Assembly: GCA_033239525.1 (NCBI GenBank) | Contig: BSYO01000004.1 | Coordinates: forward strand, 12,810,037-12,874,036 | Direction: 5' to 3' | DNA: 64,000 nt | Origin: Nepenthes gracilis | Lineage: Eukaryota; Streptophyta; Magnoliopsida; Caryophyllales; Nepenthaceae | Shown here: piece after piece, positions 23,007 to 34,876 of the stretch | How positions within the stretch are numbered: the stretch's first letter is position 1 | How the letters are laid out: every line of letters starts with the position of its first letter | Notes under the pieces: generated by a model | The model's input: the letters and a program-made list of their open reading frames with translations, nothing else | Told to the model about the DNA's origin: nothing | The model's database searches: none | Position numbers and translations under genes: made by a program

Positions 23007-24212
23007 CTAGGTCCTTGGGACCAACTTGCTGCTTTGGGCTTGAAACTTGTATGCCTTATTTCGTAGGATGGTCGAAACAAGGAAAGGGCCCTCCCAATTT
23101 GGGGAGAATTTGTTCCTATTTGTGTTCTTTTCGATGGCCTCTATGCTTTGTAGGATTAGGTTTTCTACCTCAAATTGTTGAAACTTCACCCTCTTATGGT
23201 AGTACTGAGCAATCCAATACTGGTAGGCGGTTGTGCACATCTTGGCCACGTCTTATGCCTCTTCGAGCAGGTCAAGGTGCTCCCTAAATCATTGGGAGTT
23301 ATTGAGCGGGTCAAATTCCTCGATCTGGAGGCTGGATAGTCCGATCTTGACTAGGATGACGGCCTTGATCCCATTGCACAAATTGAAAGACGTTTCATGT
23401 GTCGACTCTTTCGATGTCATCTAGGGCCATAGCACTGAAAGTAGCTCGTCTTCCTAAGAATCCCCAACTCCTTCTAACTTGGTCTTCTGCTTGTATATTA
23501 GGGTTCAGTTGGTAACCTCTACCTACCGATTTAGTTGGGGATAAGCTACCAAGGTGGGGACCAACATGATGCCCAAGCTGGTGCAATATTTGGCGAAACG
23601 CTTGCCAGTAAATATTGTCGGTCTACTTACCAAAAAAAGAATATTTTGGATCATGATGACCTCGGGAATACCAAATCTACAGATAACGTCTTGTCGAACA
23701 AACTTTGTGGCGTTCTATTCGGTGTTTTGGGTTAGTGGGGATGCTTTGACCCACTTTGTGAAGTAGTCGATATTCACTATGATGAACTTTCTTTGTCCAA
23801 ATGCAATGGGAAAGGGGTTGAGTATGTTGAGCCCCCATTGCGTGAATGGCCAAGGGGCCCGAAGGGTCCTCAACTCCATGGGCGGCTGATGGGGCATGTT
23901 GCCATTGATCTGGCAATTTTTGCATTTCTTTATAAAGTCCATGGCATTCTCCTTTATCGTCGACCAATAGTAGCATTGGCGCATTATCTTAAAAGCGAGG
24001 CCCATACCCCAAACGTGTGATCTACAGATTCTGAGGTGCACCTCACTCAATACGTAGTCGGCCTCCTCTGGTATGAGACATTGCAAGTACGGGGTGGAGT
24101 ATCCTCGAAGGTACAACCTTCCATCCATGATGGCATACCAACTGGTTGTCTTTTTTATACGTTTAGCATCGTCTGGGTTTTCGGTAAGGAGCCGTCTGCA
24201 ATATACCTCCAA
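23007..24212 (-). pseudogene. pol: Integrase region of T1 pol
   Basis: Minus-strand frames 23715-24212 and 23007-23249, joined by a frameshifted middle. The N-terminal zinc-binding region shows VHLRICRSH and CKNCQ. The core shows WGLNILNPFPIAFGQRKFI and VNIDYFTKWVKA. In active Tat integrases the first phrase is G(M/L)DI.GPFP, so the first catalytic Asp appears replaced by Asn. The C-terminal part (PNWEGPFLVSTILRNKAYK) is the typical plant gypsy integrase tail. Integrase inserts the cDNA into the host genome; this copy is inactive. Confidence 0.8.
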
Positions 24213-24460
24213 TAGGGCGACATTCAGTTTTCACTGTCGAAGACCTGCAATGTTTTGGGTTCTTCTGTGCTTAGAGAGGTCAAAACCTCCCTCATGTTTT
24301 TGGGATACTACTCCGGGTTTTTAGCCACTGTCACTCTTGCGAGCTTGCTAGCCTTCCAGTTGTCCGCCTTGGGGATGTGTACCAACTCAACCTCGTCATA
24401 GACAGTTACATGTCTCACTAAGCATTCCTTCACAAGTCTTAACTCGGTGAGCAGGGCCTC

Positions 24461-24919
24461 CTATTCGACGACGTTATTGGTGGTTGAGAACCTAAGTTTT
24501 AAAGAGTATCTCACTTCCAATCTATCAAGGGTCCTTAGGATTACTCCGACCCCACTGCCAGAGTAGGTCAAGGATCCATTGACGTGGACTGTCCAGGCCG
24601 GTGCCTTAGTCTGGTGATCAAAATCCCCAGAGAGATGGGCATCCTGAACCGGGGTTGTGGTTTTGACAATGAAGTAAGTCAAGGCTTGCCCTTTTACGGC
24701 CGGCATGGGTTTGAACTTTATTTCGAACTCACCTAATTTAATGGCCTGTTTGACTAGCCGTCTTGACATATCAGGCTTCTGTAGGATTCCCTCTAATGGT
24801 TGGTTTATTAGGACAACTATTCTGTGTGTTTGGAGGTAGGGCTGTAGCTTTTTGGCCAAAAAGACGAGCGCTAAAGAAACCTTCTCGGCATGCATGTAAC
24901 AAGTCTCAATGTCGGTCAA
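24461..24919 (-). pseudogene. pol: RNase H end and second (archaeal-type) RNase H of T1 pol
   Basis: One open minus-strand frame of 152 codons. The first part (VLINQPLEGILQKPDMSRRL) is the end of the RT-linked RNase H and connection. The second (WTVHVNGSLTYSGSGVGVIL, then TNNVVE) matches the additional RNase H of Tat/Ogre elements, which normally reads W.L.VDGSS...GSGAG..L and SNNEAEYEAL. The catalytic Asp of VDGS is Asn here (VNGS), and the AEYEAL part is lost. This second domain is the strongest single marker for the Tat lineage. Confidence 0.8.
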
Positions 24920-24961
24920 TGTTTTGTTAACGTAGTAGACTGACCACTGTACATTAGATTC

Positions 24962-25973
24962 CTATTGGATCAAAACAGAGCTTAATGTTGCCTCTAAAAC
25001 TACTAAATAGAGGAACAGTTCCTCCCCTTCTTTTAGCAATGTTAGGAGAGGGGGACTGGCCAGGTACTCCTTCAGTTTGTTGAAGGTGACCCCGTAGTCA
25101 ACCATCCACCAGAAGCCATTCATCTTTGTCCCTCTCAATGCTTTGAAAATGGGAAGATATTTGTCTCTGGATTTAGCCAAAAAGCGGGAGAGCATAGCAA
25201 GTTTCCCTGTTAGCCTCTGGATATCTTTTACGTTCTATGGTGAGGTCATATCCATGATATCCTTGATTTTTTTGGGGTTTGCTTTGATCCCCCGTCGGAA
25301 TATGATGAAACCCAGGAATTTGCCCGATGACATTTCGAAGAAGCATTTGGCTGGGTTTAGTTTTATCTGGTGTGCACAGAGTACCCCGAAAGCCTCACTG
25401 AGGTCGCGGATATAGTCGTTGGTGTTCTTACTCTTGACAAGTATATCATTCACGTACACCTCCATATTCCGACCTATTTGGGCTTGGAACATCTTATTCA
25501 TGAGCTATTGGTACGTGGCACCTGCGTTCTTCAACCCAAAGAGCTTAACCTTATAGTAGTATGTCATTTGGTCCATCATGAAAGAGGTATGCTCCTCATC
25601 TCGGGACACATCCGAATCTTATTGTAACCGGAGTATGTGTCTATAAAACTGAGCAATTTGTGCTCGGAGGAGTTATCGACAAGTAGATAGATTCTAGGCA
25701 GCGAAAAGTTGTTCTTTGGGCACGCTTTGTTTACATCGATAAAGTCAACGCATATCCGCTACTTTCTATTACTTTTTTTTTTTTTGATAAGGATGATATT
25801 GGAGGGCTCGTTTGAGTATTAAACTTCTTTGATGAAGTGAACAACGAGAAGTTTCTTAACTTTCTCCCAGATGGCGATGCGTTTTTCAATGAAGTGGTTT
25901 CTCTACTTCTGCCGGACAGGCCTGTGGTTCGGATTGAGGTCTAACTTGTTGACCATCGCTTCAGTCATGATTC
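24962..25973 (-). pseudogene. pol: Reverse transcriptase and start of RNase H of T1 pol
   Basis: Starting next to the nested solo LTR, the minus strand encodes MTEAMVNKLDLNPNHRPVRQ, the conserved lead-in to Tat RT. A K-rich frameshifted run at the T tract 25768-25783 follows, then RT proper: IGRNMEVYVNDILVKSKNT, and LNPAKCFFEMSSGKFLGFII at 25235-25501. The catalytic YVDD motif is YVND. The thumb and RNase H entry (LKEYLASPPLLTLLKEGEEL) occupy 24962-25195. Several frames are needed, so it is not functional. Confidence 0.85.
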
Positions 25974-26764
25974 TGTGAGGTTCCGAGTCTAAAAATATAA
26001 TAAATATGAGGTAATTAATGTGATAATAATTAATACTAAACATATTGAATGAATGAATATGTGTATCGGAAGAAAAATTGGAAAAAAATAAATCGGTTTG
26101 TGGACTGCTGATGCGCCGCCAGCATGCCGTGCCTGTTGTGCGCTCAAGCCTGGGCTTGAGCGCAAAAAGTAGTAGTGCCAGCAGCAGGTCGCACCTGCTG
26201 TGCACTTGAGCCTAGCTCGAGCGTAAAAGGCAGTAGCGCCCCGCTCGCTGCGTGTCTCTGAGTGCTCAAGCACAGCCCTGCCGCAGGGTCGCACTCTCCT
26301 TGCGCTTGAGCACCGGCGATTATAAACCCGCGTCCTGCTTTGCGATTTTCATTTCTTCATGCAGCCAAACCCTTTTAGAGAGAGAGCATCATTCCTAGAG
26401 AGAGAAGGGAGGAGATCGAGCCGTGGAGTCCGATTCCGTCCGATAGCTAGTTATAAAAGAGGTAGCACGCGTTGTGGCAAGTGCTCTCATACTCACTAAC
26501 TTTCCTCTTTCGATGTTTTTCTTTTATCATCTGGTATTTTTGTCTCGATACCCACCCAAACCATGAAAAATGTAATACCCGTGACTTGAGACCAAGGATT
26601 ATGTAGTTTATTATCCGATTTACTCACTGATCCGGTCGGTGGAGTACCACCAAACCCTAACCTATGGGAATTGGGGGCTTTCCGTTCCCGCACCATATTT
26701 TGTCAGATTGACCCAAAAATGTAAATTACCATGTCCCAAATGTGTATATATGCCGGCCGTGTGA

Positions 26765-27025
26765 TAGATCTCGTACGTTTTGACCCATTCGAGGCGTCTG
26801 AGCCCTCTAAAAGGGCACTGTTACTGTTCTCCCGAAATTAAAAGGAAAATTTGCATGTTTCCACCTTCGTAATATGTTGAAGCGACTTCAAAATATGAAT
26901 ACCTACATCCCAATTGTAAGTATATATTGACTGGACATCCGATTCCGCAAGAATCGACCCGTTCGTGGCGTCCGAGCCCCCTAAAAGCGGCATGACACTG
27001 TTCACCTGAAAATGGAATGTAAATG
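26765..27025. repeat. Two diverged direct copies of an approximately 180-bp segment in S2
   Basis: GACCCATTCGAGGCGTCTGA near 26780 recurs as GACCCGTTCGTGGCGTCCGA near 26957, each followed by GCCCTCTAAAAGGG or GCCCCCTAAAAGCG, CACTGTT and a ...TTGCATG or ...GTGCATG phrase. Confidence 0.65.
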
Positions 27026-27572
27026 TGCATGCTTTAACTCTCTTCAATTGTGATGAAACTTATAACTAAATATTTGTGTCAAATTGTAAACCCTGAAAAT
27101 GTGTAATTATGCACCGGAAGTAAGGGAATGCATCCCGAGTCTTCTAAGGTGGTGTTTGATCAACAGAGGTAAGTAAAATCAAACTTTCTTATGAGCCTGA
27201 ATTGAATGGTTAAACGATTTAAGTTCCAAAGAAAGAAAGGAACTGAGCAAGTAAATAGAGGGAAATCCACAAGGCACGATATGGTAGATTTGATCTTCTG
27301 GATGGAGATACATGATGGGAATGTGATTTCCCGAGTCAAATGTAATGGAACTGTGGGGGATATTCCCTCAAGGAAAAGTTGAATCTTGAAACCAGGACCA
27401 TGGTTCATAGGGGTAGTACCCTCTAGCTTACCAGGTATATCATGGTGGGGACCCAAGGAATATTCCGACCGCTCTTGGGAACAGGTGATGTTCAGGATAT
27501 GCTTTAGGATATTACTGTGAAAGAACGATGATTGCCTTGGTCCCCGGGGATATGGGACGATTGAGATGGCGG

Positions 27573-27671
27573 AGTGCTGCAGGCTTAAAATGTAGCCGAT
27601 GGTCAAGTGCTGCAGACCTAAAATGTAGCCGATGGTCGAGTGCTGCAGACCTAAAATGTAGCCGGCTTTAG
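27573..27671. repeat. 33-bp tandem repeat, three copies, in S2
   Basis: AGTGCTGCAG starts at 27573, 27606 and 27639, each followed by (G/A)CCTAAAATGTAGCCG or a close variant. This repeat creates part of the long minus-strand frame there. Confidence 0.85.
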
Positions 27672-28464
27672 AATATGTAGCGAACACATTCCTTTCATCA
27701 TTCTCTTGTATCGTTGGCTAGTACGACTTACTGGCTCCGAGGTCCGCAAAGATTAACGGTAATAATGAAAGCAAATAAAACGTAACTGGTCTAAACACGT
27801 GAACTAGATAATTCTGAATGTTCTCTTTCCTCTCATTTTTACCTTTGTCCTGAGTATATAACTTTTCATCTAGTTATTACCTTCACTTTTATCTGCTTGT
27901 AGTTAGTGATGTATGATTTTATTTGTTGGGCTGTATGCTCGCTCTTGTGTGATAGACAGCTAATATTGCATGCAGGGCTCGGGACTGAGACTTAGCTGAT
28001 TTTATGTATGAAACAGAAATTTTATTCTACTTTTATAAACTGTATAAGACATGCATGGTGGTGATTAATAATATTTGGTATGAATGAATGATGGATCAGT
28101 TTTCGCTGTATATTGTGATTTTTATACTTTCGTAGGTCTTTCTCATTGTGGTTATGATCGAGGTTCCTAATTGGTATCCTTTCCCACCGACATTATACTG
28201 GAGTTATGATGTCGGTGCCACCTCGGTTGATGTGACGATTAGATCTTGTGTAGTGTGTTGAGTATTGGGTCTTGTGGTTTGTTGTGGACTGTTGTAGATT
28301 GTTGTGTAGGGTTAATTTATAGGTATTTGTATTTTGGCAAACGCTCGATTCATAAACGGAACTCTACCCAATTTTTTATAGAAATTAATAATTTTAATTA
28401 GGAATACTAGTCTATTATTATGTTTGACGGAGGTTATTTAAGAAGAATAACCCGGTCCGTTACA

Positions 28465-29010
28465 GATTCTGGGCATGTCAGCAAGAGTCCATGCAAAAAT
28501 ATTAGAGTTTTGACAGAGGAAAGTGATAAGCTAGTCCCGTAAGGGTTCAGCAAGTAAGCCCCCTATTTGCACGCATTTCTCTAGATCTCCAAGATCCAGA
28601 GGGATGTGGTCGGTCGTCTCATCGACTTGGGCCTATTGTAGAGTTGTCTCATCACTATGATTCAGATCGTCCGCCTACTAGTATAGAGTAGCTTGGGTGG
28701 CCTGGGACAGGTAGTACATCAGATTGGTCATCCGATCGCCTAGCACCTCCCCGATGCCGTACGCTGTAGGAAACTTCATCTTCAGGTACATGATTAACGT
28801 CGTGGCACTAAAGGCTATTAGGCAGGGCCGACCTAGGATGATATTGTAAATTGAAGGTAGATCAACTACTAGGAACATTAGTAAGCGGGATGTTGTCCTG
28901 GGGCATGTCCCTAGGGTAACTTCCAACTGGATAGTTCCTTGGATGAGTATTGATTCATTATCCTGTCCGTAGAGGGGCCATTCGATTGGTCATAGTTGAC
29001 TCTTTTTCAA
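28465..29010 (-). pseudogene. pol: Protease and gag-pol linker region of T1
   Basis: Minus-strand frame 28678-28926 contains FLVVDLPSIYNIILGRPCL followed by MYLKMKFPTAYGIGEVLGD. This matches the conserved end of the Tat protease (F.V.D.PSAYN.ILGRP.L ... LKIKFPT..G.GEVRGDQ). The segment 28470-28500 encodes the lead-in FAWTLADMP to the RT across the S2 insertion point. The catalytic DSG region upstream is poorly preserved (28990-29060 reads DNESSH-like on the minus strand). Confidence 0.75.
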
Positions 29011-29199
29011 TCCCGATTTAAAATAAGCATCCATATAAAGCAAATCATGTGAACTTTCATTATCAATAAATGCTTGTTTTAACTGGTAGTCAATAATAGC
29101 ATATGAGATGAGGGGCGATATAGCCAGAGGGGGAGTGGGAAGTCAATACATGTGACATATCCTTTTTGCTAAAACTGATGACATCATTCCTAACTTCCA

Positions 29200-30893
29200 C
29201 CTATGGTTTCTTCAAAGCGGTCCCGAGCTAGTTCGACAGATGGTTTTGTCGGGTTGCAACCATATTGACTACTCTGGTGGTAACTTGATTTCTCGGCTGT
29301 TGCTCTTCGGTCCTTTCCTTGCCTGCCCCACTGTGGCCCTACTTTGGGTTCCATAGGAACTTGGTCAAGTGTCCTCTCCGGATAAGTTCTTCAATTTCGT
29401 TTTGCAGGGTTTAGCAGGCTTTGTGCTGTGACTTGGAGATCAATGGTAGTGATCATATTTTGTCTGATCTCCTCTTACTGAGTTCTTGACCGACTTTGGC
29501 TACTTCAAAATTTTCTCCTCTCTAATCTGCATAAGAATATTGGTTTGGAAATCATTTACAGGGGTTAGGTTCAAAGATCCAAACTCCCTTCGGGCCCCTG
29601 GCTCCACTCTAGCCTGCTTCCTTAGATCTTGGGAGTTAAAGCGGTCTCCATTTCTCTTTCTTCCTCTTGGCGGCCCCTGGTGGATGGGGTCCCCACGTGC
29701 CAAACACTTTGCCTCATTCACTTCTTCGGCCGCCATGTAAGCTTGAGGATGACCTTGGCTTTGCGGAAGGTCTAAGGATCCTTGTGGGCCAGATGTTCAA
29801 AAAATTTGCCCAGCTCCAAGGTGGATATGAAGGTGTTTAGCTTCACTTCGTTGGTCAGCTAAGGTATCTGGCGAGCTTCTGCGGTGAACCTAGTTGGGAA
29901 GCTCCTCAAACTTTCATTTGGCCCTTATTTGATATGGGTGAGATGTTAAGGTTGTCTTGCTTCCCTGTAGTTGGAGGTGAATTGGGTCAGGAAGCTATCT
30001 GTAAGCTCCTGAAATGTCCGAATTGAGTTTAGTGGAAGGTGATATAATCAAATCTGAGCGTCCCCTTTTAAGATTAGCGGAAAGTACAAGCACATGACTG
30101 CTTCACCAAGCCCTGGAAGCCCAGTTGGGTACGAAAGTGGTCGAGATGATCCATCGGATCAGTGCTTCTGTCATAGGGCTCTAGGGTCAGCATCTTGAAC
30201 TTCTAAGGGAATGGTTGCGTTTGGATTTCCATTATGAATGGTAATCATCTATGATTTAAGGAGCATCAGACAGTGTCTCCGTTGAACATGTGGTGCCATA
30301 TCTTTTCCACTCACTTCTCTACTCAAGAGTAGATTATAGCTCTTTATGCGTTAAGGTAGGACCTCAATTTTGAGTGATTTGGAGAGTGGCGTGAAGCTAG
30401 CCAACTGCTGCTGATGGTTGGATGGATGTCGCACGAGGCCCCTCTTGGACCGATGGCATCTACTCGTCACATGAGTAATGGGGTGGTTCGCCGCTTTGGG
30501 CTTTCTTTCGATGTCTTGCGGCCAAGTGAGCCCTCCAAACGAGATCGGACCCCATTGCTCGAAGCTGGCTAGGCTGTGAGGTCGTCCGGGCATCCTGCTT
30601 TCCCAGCCGATCTCTTTTTTCTTTGTCCTCTACGTCTGGATGCCGAAGTGCGAGTGGTGGAGGAAGGACCCCCTATCCCATGTCGGATCACAAAGGATCT
30701 GGAGTATTTGGGATATATTATCCACCTGGTCGGCCATCGCCTGCATGAATGGTACCGGCCACTCCTCCGTATGGCTACTTGTAGAGGGATCATCACCCTG
30801 GGGGATGATGTCCTTGGCCGGAGCATTGGTATGGGTTTTGGTGTTGATCATGTTTGTTTCTGTGTAGATGGTGGTGAGGCTTTTCATTTGCCT
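29200..30893 (-). pseudogene. gag: gag of T1, decayed
   Basis: Remnants in order on the minus strand: an N-terminal portion with AMADQVDNISQILQIL (30630-30911), then STDPMDHLDHFRTQLGFQG at about 30110-30170 followed in another frame by VMCLYFPLILKGDAQI (30045-30100). These match the Retrotrans_gag core (DP.DH...F...M ... MC..FP.TLKG.A..WF). The C-terminal part (29500-29736) has TPVNDFQTNILMQIREEKIL, matching the TPLN....ILMQI stretch ahead of the zinc-knuckle-like region (29395-29470). Several stops and frameshifts are present. Confidence 0.7.
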
Positions 30894-30911
30894 TCTCACA
30901 ATCAGCGCCAA
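30894..30911 (-). promoter_or_regulatory. Primer-binding site of T1
   Basis: The minus strand reads TTGGCGCTGATTGTGAGA directly after the 5' LTR. It matches the TTGGCGCCGTCTGTGGGA type found just inside the 5' LTR of many plant Tat/gypsy elements. T2 has TTGACGCCGTCTGTGGG at the same place. Confidence 0.75.
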
Positions 30912-31860
30912 TGATGCGTCCTTGATTTGGTTGCCGATGGATTAGGTGTCGTTTGGTCTTTCGGTTGAACTAAATCGGGTTCGGTCTCCATACTTCTTAG
31001 CCTAAATTCTGTACATCACAACTAAAAAATGATAGGCTAGAGGATTGACGAGACTCGCTTTCCGGTGTGTCTTCCGATCTCAAGTTAGTAGTCTTCATCA
31101 TGAGATGAAAGATGCGGGAATAAAAGTATGCGAGATGATGATGCAAGGAAGAAATTTTTGAATCTAACCTCAGAGGTTGTGCTCAATGTGGAGCGACTTT
31201 GGCCTGTGGTGCTCTCGCTAGGAACAACTTTGATGCCGTGGAGGTGAAAGTTGCAAAGGGATTCTCACGAGGTTCTGCAGGCAGAGTGTGGGTTCTTGAG
31301 AGCTCTTATGGAAGCGGTGTTTGAGGACCGTTATTAGCGTTGATGTAGCCAATGATGTGAGCCTTGAAGTGAGGATGCTCTTGGAGTCTGTCTCAAGGGC
31401 TTTTTAAAGCCTATGGGCCAGCTCAACTTTACTTAGGGGACAAGACTGGCTGCCAGCTACTGTGCACAGATTTAGTGGGCTGGCATGAAGGTTGCTGGTG
31501 ACATTTAAGGCAACCGTAATTGGTTGAAGGGGATTCCTTCCTTCCTTGGAGGATGTGACATGCGACAAATATTGAGGTTATCATTACGGGAGATACGTTA
31601 AGTTGGGAGTTGTCTTTCCTAGAGAGATTACGATCCAAGGCAATATTTAGAATTCTGACCAACTAAGACAGGTGATCTTCAATGCACGAGAATGATATTG
31701 TGGGCCGCTCGGATTGGGTCGCAGATGGCTTGGGCCGTTGCTGGCCGACTGAAGTGTTGCTCTTGGTCAATAGAAACGTTAACCATTCTCTAGGCCGGTG
31801 GGCTGGACACCTTCTAGGCCGGCCGCCTTCTAGACCATCCCATTTCTACCATCCCTATCA
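30912..31860 (-). repeat. 5' LTR of T1
   Basis: Pairs with 17993-18940. It has visibly diverged (roughly one difference every 6-8 bases by eye in places), so T1 is an old insertion. It carries a W-box-like pair GGTCAATAGAAACGTTAACC at 31765-31784, homologous to the pair in the other LTR. Confidence 0.85.
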
Positions 31861-31865
31861 AGAAG

Positions 31866-32308
31866 CAATCTATATTTTTTAAAATTTGATGTGTACATTT
31901 TTTTTATTTATTTCTTTTGAGAGTTATTTTGTAATATTGCAAAATGATACCAGCTGCTAAGATAAATATGTCGCTTAACTTATATGTCAGAAAACATTAG
32001 GATATGTGGTTTTGGGAAGGCCACATATTTTTATTAATTAGACGTTATTTATTGTGTTAAAGTTTATGTTTTAACAAATGCTTGATTTAAAATTTTCTTG
32101 TCGAATAATAACACCTGTTGACTTTTAATCAGAAAGAAAAATTAAATCCACGTTCCAAATTTTCTCATAGATTTATATGTGCCGTATAAAAGTACCAATA
32201 ATGGCAGGAGATAAATTATTATGGATCAGTAATAATATATAGGTTAACTTTATATATGGTGGAGAATATAATTTGAAATTCCTTACCCTCATTATTTTTT
32301 TCTCGTCA
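31866..32308 (-). mobile_element. Partial 3' LTR of a copia element, interrupted by T1
   Basis: On the minus strand the copia coding remnant ends ...DVYYPT near 32320. A purine tract GAGGGTGGGAGT follows, then TTGACGAG, consistent with an LTR start at about 32308. The LTR runs to the T1 junction at 31866 and should resume below 17988. Its far end was not identified. Confidence 0.55.
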
Positions 32309-33110
32309 ACTCCCACCCTCAAGTTGGGTAATAAACATCTATGGATCCCAGCTCGTCTAAAATTGGATGGAAGCATATAGGACTTAAGGCTTTTACAAAT
32401 ATATCTATAAGTCCATCTTCACTTTGAACATATGGAGTATTAATGGCCTTCACTTGTGCTTTTATTCTTACAAAATGGTAACCGATTTTAATATATTTAC
32501 ATCTTTTATAAAAAAAAAAAAACAATTGGATTTGAGTCTATCTATAAGTATTACAGGTTGATTGCCATAAAATATTTCCATTGAATGAGAGATTTCAAAG
32601 CCGATATCATGAAGAAGAAATTTTGACCATACCAATTCAATTGTACTTGCTGCCATTGCTCTATATTTTACCTTTGCAGTAGACCATTCTATTATATTTT
32701 TTCTCTACTTCTCCAAGTTACCAAGTTGCCTTCAACTAATGTGCAAAACCTTGTAGCTGATCTCTTGTCATCGATATCTCCTACCAGGTAGCATTCGTGT
32801 AGCTTGTTACTTTCATATGTTGATTCTTTCTCTTCCATATTCTTCTTTCAGGTAAAAAATTTAGGTATTTCAAGATACTATCAACTACATACATGTGTGG
32901 TGTCTTTATAGCATGCATTGCTTGATTTACAAGACTGACAATATAAGTTATATCATGTCTGATTATAGTAAAATATATTGGCATACCAATGAATTTTTGA
33001 AACCGTCTAATATCTTTAATTGCTTGACCACGGCTCATGTCAAGTTTGAAGTTGCAATCAATATGGATGATTGTTGGTCTTGTAAATAACTTTCTTGTTT
33101 ATTTTAACAA
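32309..33110 (-). pseudogene. pol: Ty1/copia RT end and RNase H remnant
   Basis: Successive minus-strand frames read DIRRFQKFIGMPIYFTIIRH, DITYIVSLVNQAMHAIKTPH, STIELVWSKFLLHDIGFEIS and INTPYVQSEDGLIDIFVKAL. These are the conserved landmarks of the copia RT-RNase H end (RY..LVGKLIYLT..RPDI.YAV, then AS...ELVWLK.LL.DLG, then ..D.LADIFTKAL). The central RNase H segment is lost or frameshifted and the upstream RT is missing, so it is a 3' fragment of a dead element. Confidence 0.85.
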
Positions 33111-33395
33111 GTCTAATATATATTTTCTTTGAGAGAGAAAAATACATTTTTATAGCATGCCACTCTAATTTTAAGAAAATATTTTAGCTTTTAAAGATTT
33201 TTTATGCCAAATTTATTTTATGAAGAGAACTTTTAATTCTAGGATTCCATTTAAATTATTTTCAGTAATAATAATGTTATTAATATTATGGTAACCCAAA
33301 TACAAATCAACCAACTTAGCCCAAACTAACCACGCAAAAATCTCAAATTATAAATATTTATCATAAATATATCATAAATAAAATATTCATAATAA
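33111..33395. other. AT-rich target flank of T2
   Basis: No ORF or recognised repeat. It ends in the TSD ATATT (33396-33400). Confidence 0.5.
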
Positions 33396-33400
33396 ATATT

Positions 33401-34326
33401 TGTTGCGTTCTGCATCCGCGGGGTCTTTTACGTGGGAAACCTCCTCTTGAATGGGGAGGAAAAACCACGAGGCTCAGGGCCTTAAAAATGCTTTACTATT
33501 TGGATGAAAGTCTTTACAAAGTATAAGTATTAGGGAGCATTCCTTCCCTGTCTCTTGCTTTGTATCTCTTTTTTAGGGGGGATCGCTCACTTGAAGGCTC
33601 TATCACTCTTTCTTGTTTTGATTCGCTGGGAGAGAGAGATTCAGTGGCCGAGAGGAAGTGAGCCTTTTTTCTTCTTTCTAGAGTAAATTTTGGGGGAAGA
33701 GAATCCGATCCTTTTGAAGGAGACTTTGTTGGGTATTTATAGGAAAGATCATGCCGTTGGGGAGGAGACACGTGGCAGCCATCGGATGGCCCAGAAGCTA
33801 TGTAGTGTCCCACCGGCTTTATTTAATGCTGCTGACGTGTGCGGGATGGCACGCGGCTGGCGCCGCTGGTAGGCCTAGGCGTGTCAGGTATGTAAGGTCT
33901 AGGCGTCAGTCTTAATTTGACCAGGCGTGCCCTGTTTAGACGGCGACTGGCAGTGGCTGCAGGTTTCCTTGGGAATCGGCGACGTTGCTTAGCTGGCATC
34001 CTTGGCCGAGCATAAGGTTGTCCTCGGGGGATCCTCTAGGGAAAAGCCTCGGAGTCTCTTCTTCTTGACCTCTCGGACGGCTTTGAGACTCGGCAGGACT
34101 TCCAGGGTTCTCGGTCTTTTCGCTGTCCGTGTATTTGGATGGTGTCCTCGATCTCCCTTATGAGCGGACGGGTCCTCTTGGACTTCTGTTGTGGTCTTGA
34201 TCTTTGTGCCACCGGCCTCTGCTTTGGACCTCTCAGGTTATCCAGTTTTCTTGGCTTGTGGGAGCCTCTCGTTTGGGCCTTTCTCCAGGGCCGCACTTTT
34301 ATGGGCCCTTATATTGGGGCCCAATA
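33401..34326 (-). repeat. 3' LTR of T2
   Basis: Read on the plus strand it begins TGTTGCGTTCTGCATCCG and ends GGGGCCCAATA. It pairs with 38760-39757 but lacks about 75 bp near 33425, next to the shared TCTTTTACGTGGGAAAC. ORFs on both strands within it are not genes. Confidence 0.85.
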
Positions 34327-34345
34327 TAGCCCCCTATGCCAAAGG
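34327..34345 (-). promoter_or_regulatory. Polypurine tract of T2
   Basis: The minus strand reads TTTGGCATAGGGGGCTA immediately before the 3' LTR. Confidence 0.65.
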
Positions 34346-34746
34346 GCCCGAGGACCTCGGCCGTTTGGCATGAAGTCATCGGTCTTCTAGAAGAGTTGGT
34401 CAGTCCCTACTCGATTTTGGGTGCGAGCGTTTTCAACTTGATATGGCCATTCCTAGACGGGCCAGATCACGACATCCTGCGTTCGGGTTAGGTTCTTCAT
34501 AGTGACCGTCCGAGCGCCTGCGCCCTTGGGGTGAGTGCGGTGTTGAGTTTGATGGGAGGTGGTCCCAAGGCCTCTTCTGGGTCCAAGACCTTTCCAACGT
34601 CGCCCTTTTTGGGCTTCTGAGATGCATTAAATGCTGAAGTGACGTGCTGACAGGCGCCTTGGGAAGGAAAGGCCATCATTTTTCTGCAACGAATGGCCGG
34701 GCGACGCGTGGCAAGGGTAATGAGTGCGCTTTTTTGAATTCCAGGG

Positions 34747-34757
34747 TTATTTAAATG
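34747..34757 (+). promoter_or_regulatory. Candidate TATA box for the T2 antisense ORF
   Basis: TTATTTAAATG lies about 120 bp upstream of the ATG at 34877, in plus orientation and outside the LTR. It suggests the aORF has its own promoter. Confidence 0.45.
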
Positions 34758-34876
34758 CCTCCTTGCTCCGACTTTCCACCTTTGCGTATGCTTTTTCCCT
34801 TTTCCTCTTAAGTGTTAAGACTTTCCGACCCTTCTCCGTTCGAGTTTCTTCTTCATTTTCTTGTTTTTCGGCGTTC

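Larger units (their letters stand above)
25974..28464 (+). mobile_element. Solo LTR (S2) of a gypsy-type element inserted in T1 pol
   Basis: Perfect TSD GATTC (25969-25973, 28465-28469). It begins TGTGAGGTTCCGAGTC and ends GGTCCGTTACA, matching the gypsy LTR termini elsewhere (TGTGAGGTTCTGAAT... CGTCACA). A CTCGAG/CTTGAG palindrome cluster (26126-26317) precedes the TATA-like ATTATAAAC (about 26319), and a GA-rich leader follows. The T1 coding sequence resumes exactly on the far side. The 175-codon frame 27160-27687 spans repeats in the LTR and shows no domain, so it is not called a gene. Confidence 0.88.
17993..31860 (-). mobile_element. Tat-type Ty3/gypsy retrotransposon T1, nearly complete, decayed
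   Basis: Bounded by perfect TSD AGAAG (17988-17992, 31861-31865). LTRs of 948-949 bp lie at 17993-18940 and 30912-31860. On the minus strand the order is 5' LTR, PBS, gag, protease, RT, RNase H, a second RNase H, integrase, antisense ORF, PPT, 3' LTR. The second RNase H-like domain and the antisense ORF are hallmarks of the Tat lineage (Ogre/Grande/Retrand type). Total length is 13.9 kb, about 11.4 kb after removing the nested solo LTR. Every coding domain carries stops or frameshifts, so it cannot move on its own. Confidence 0.88.

Noticed and set aside
27160..27687. 175-codon minus-strand ORF
   Set aside because: It lies within solo LTR S2 and reads through a 33-bp tandem repeat; no domain and no coding context.
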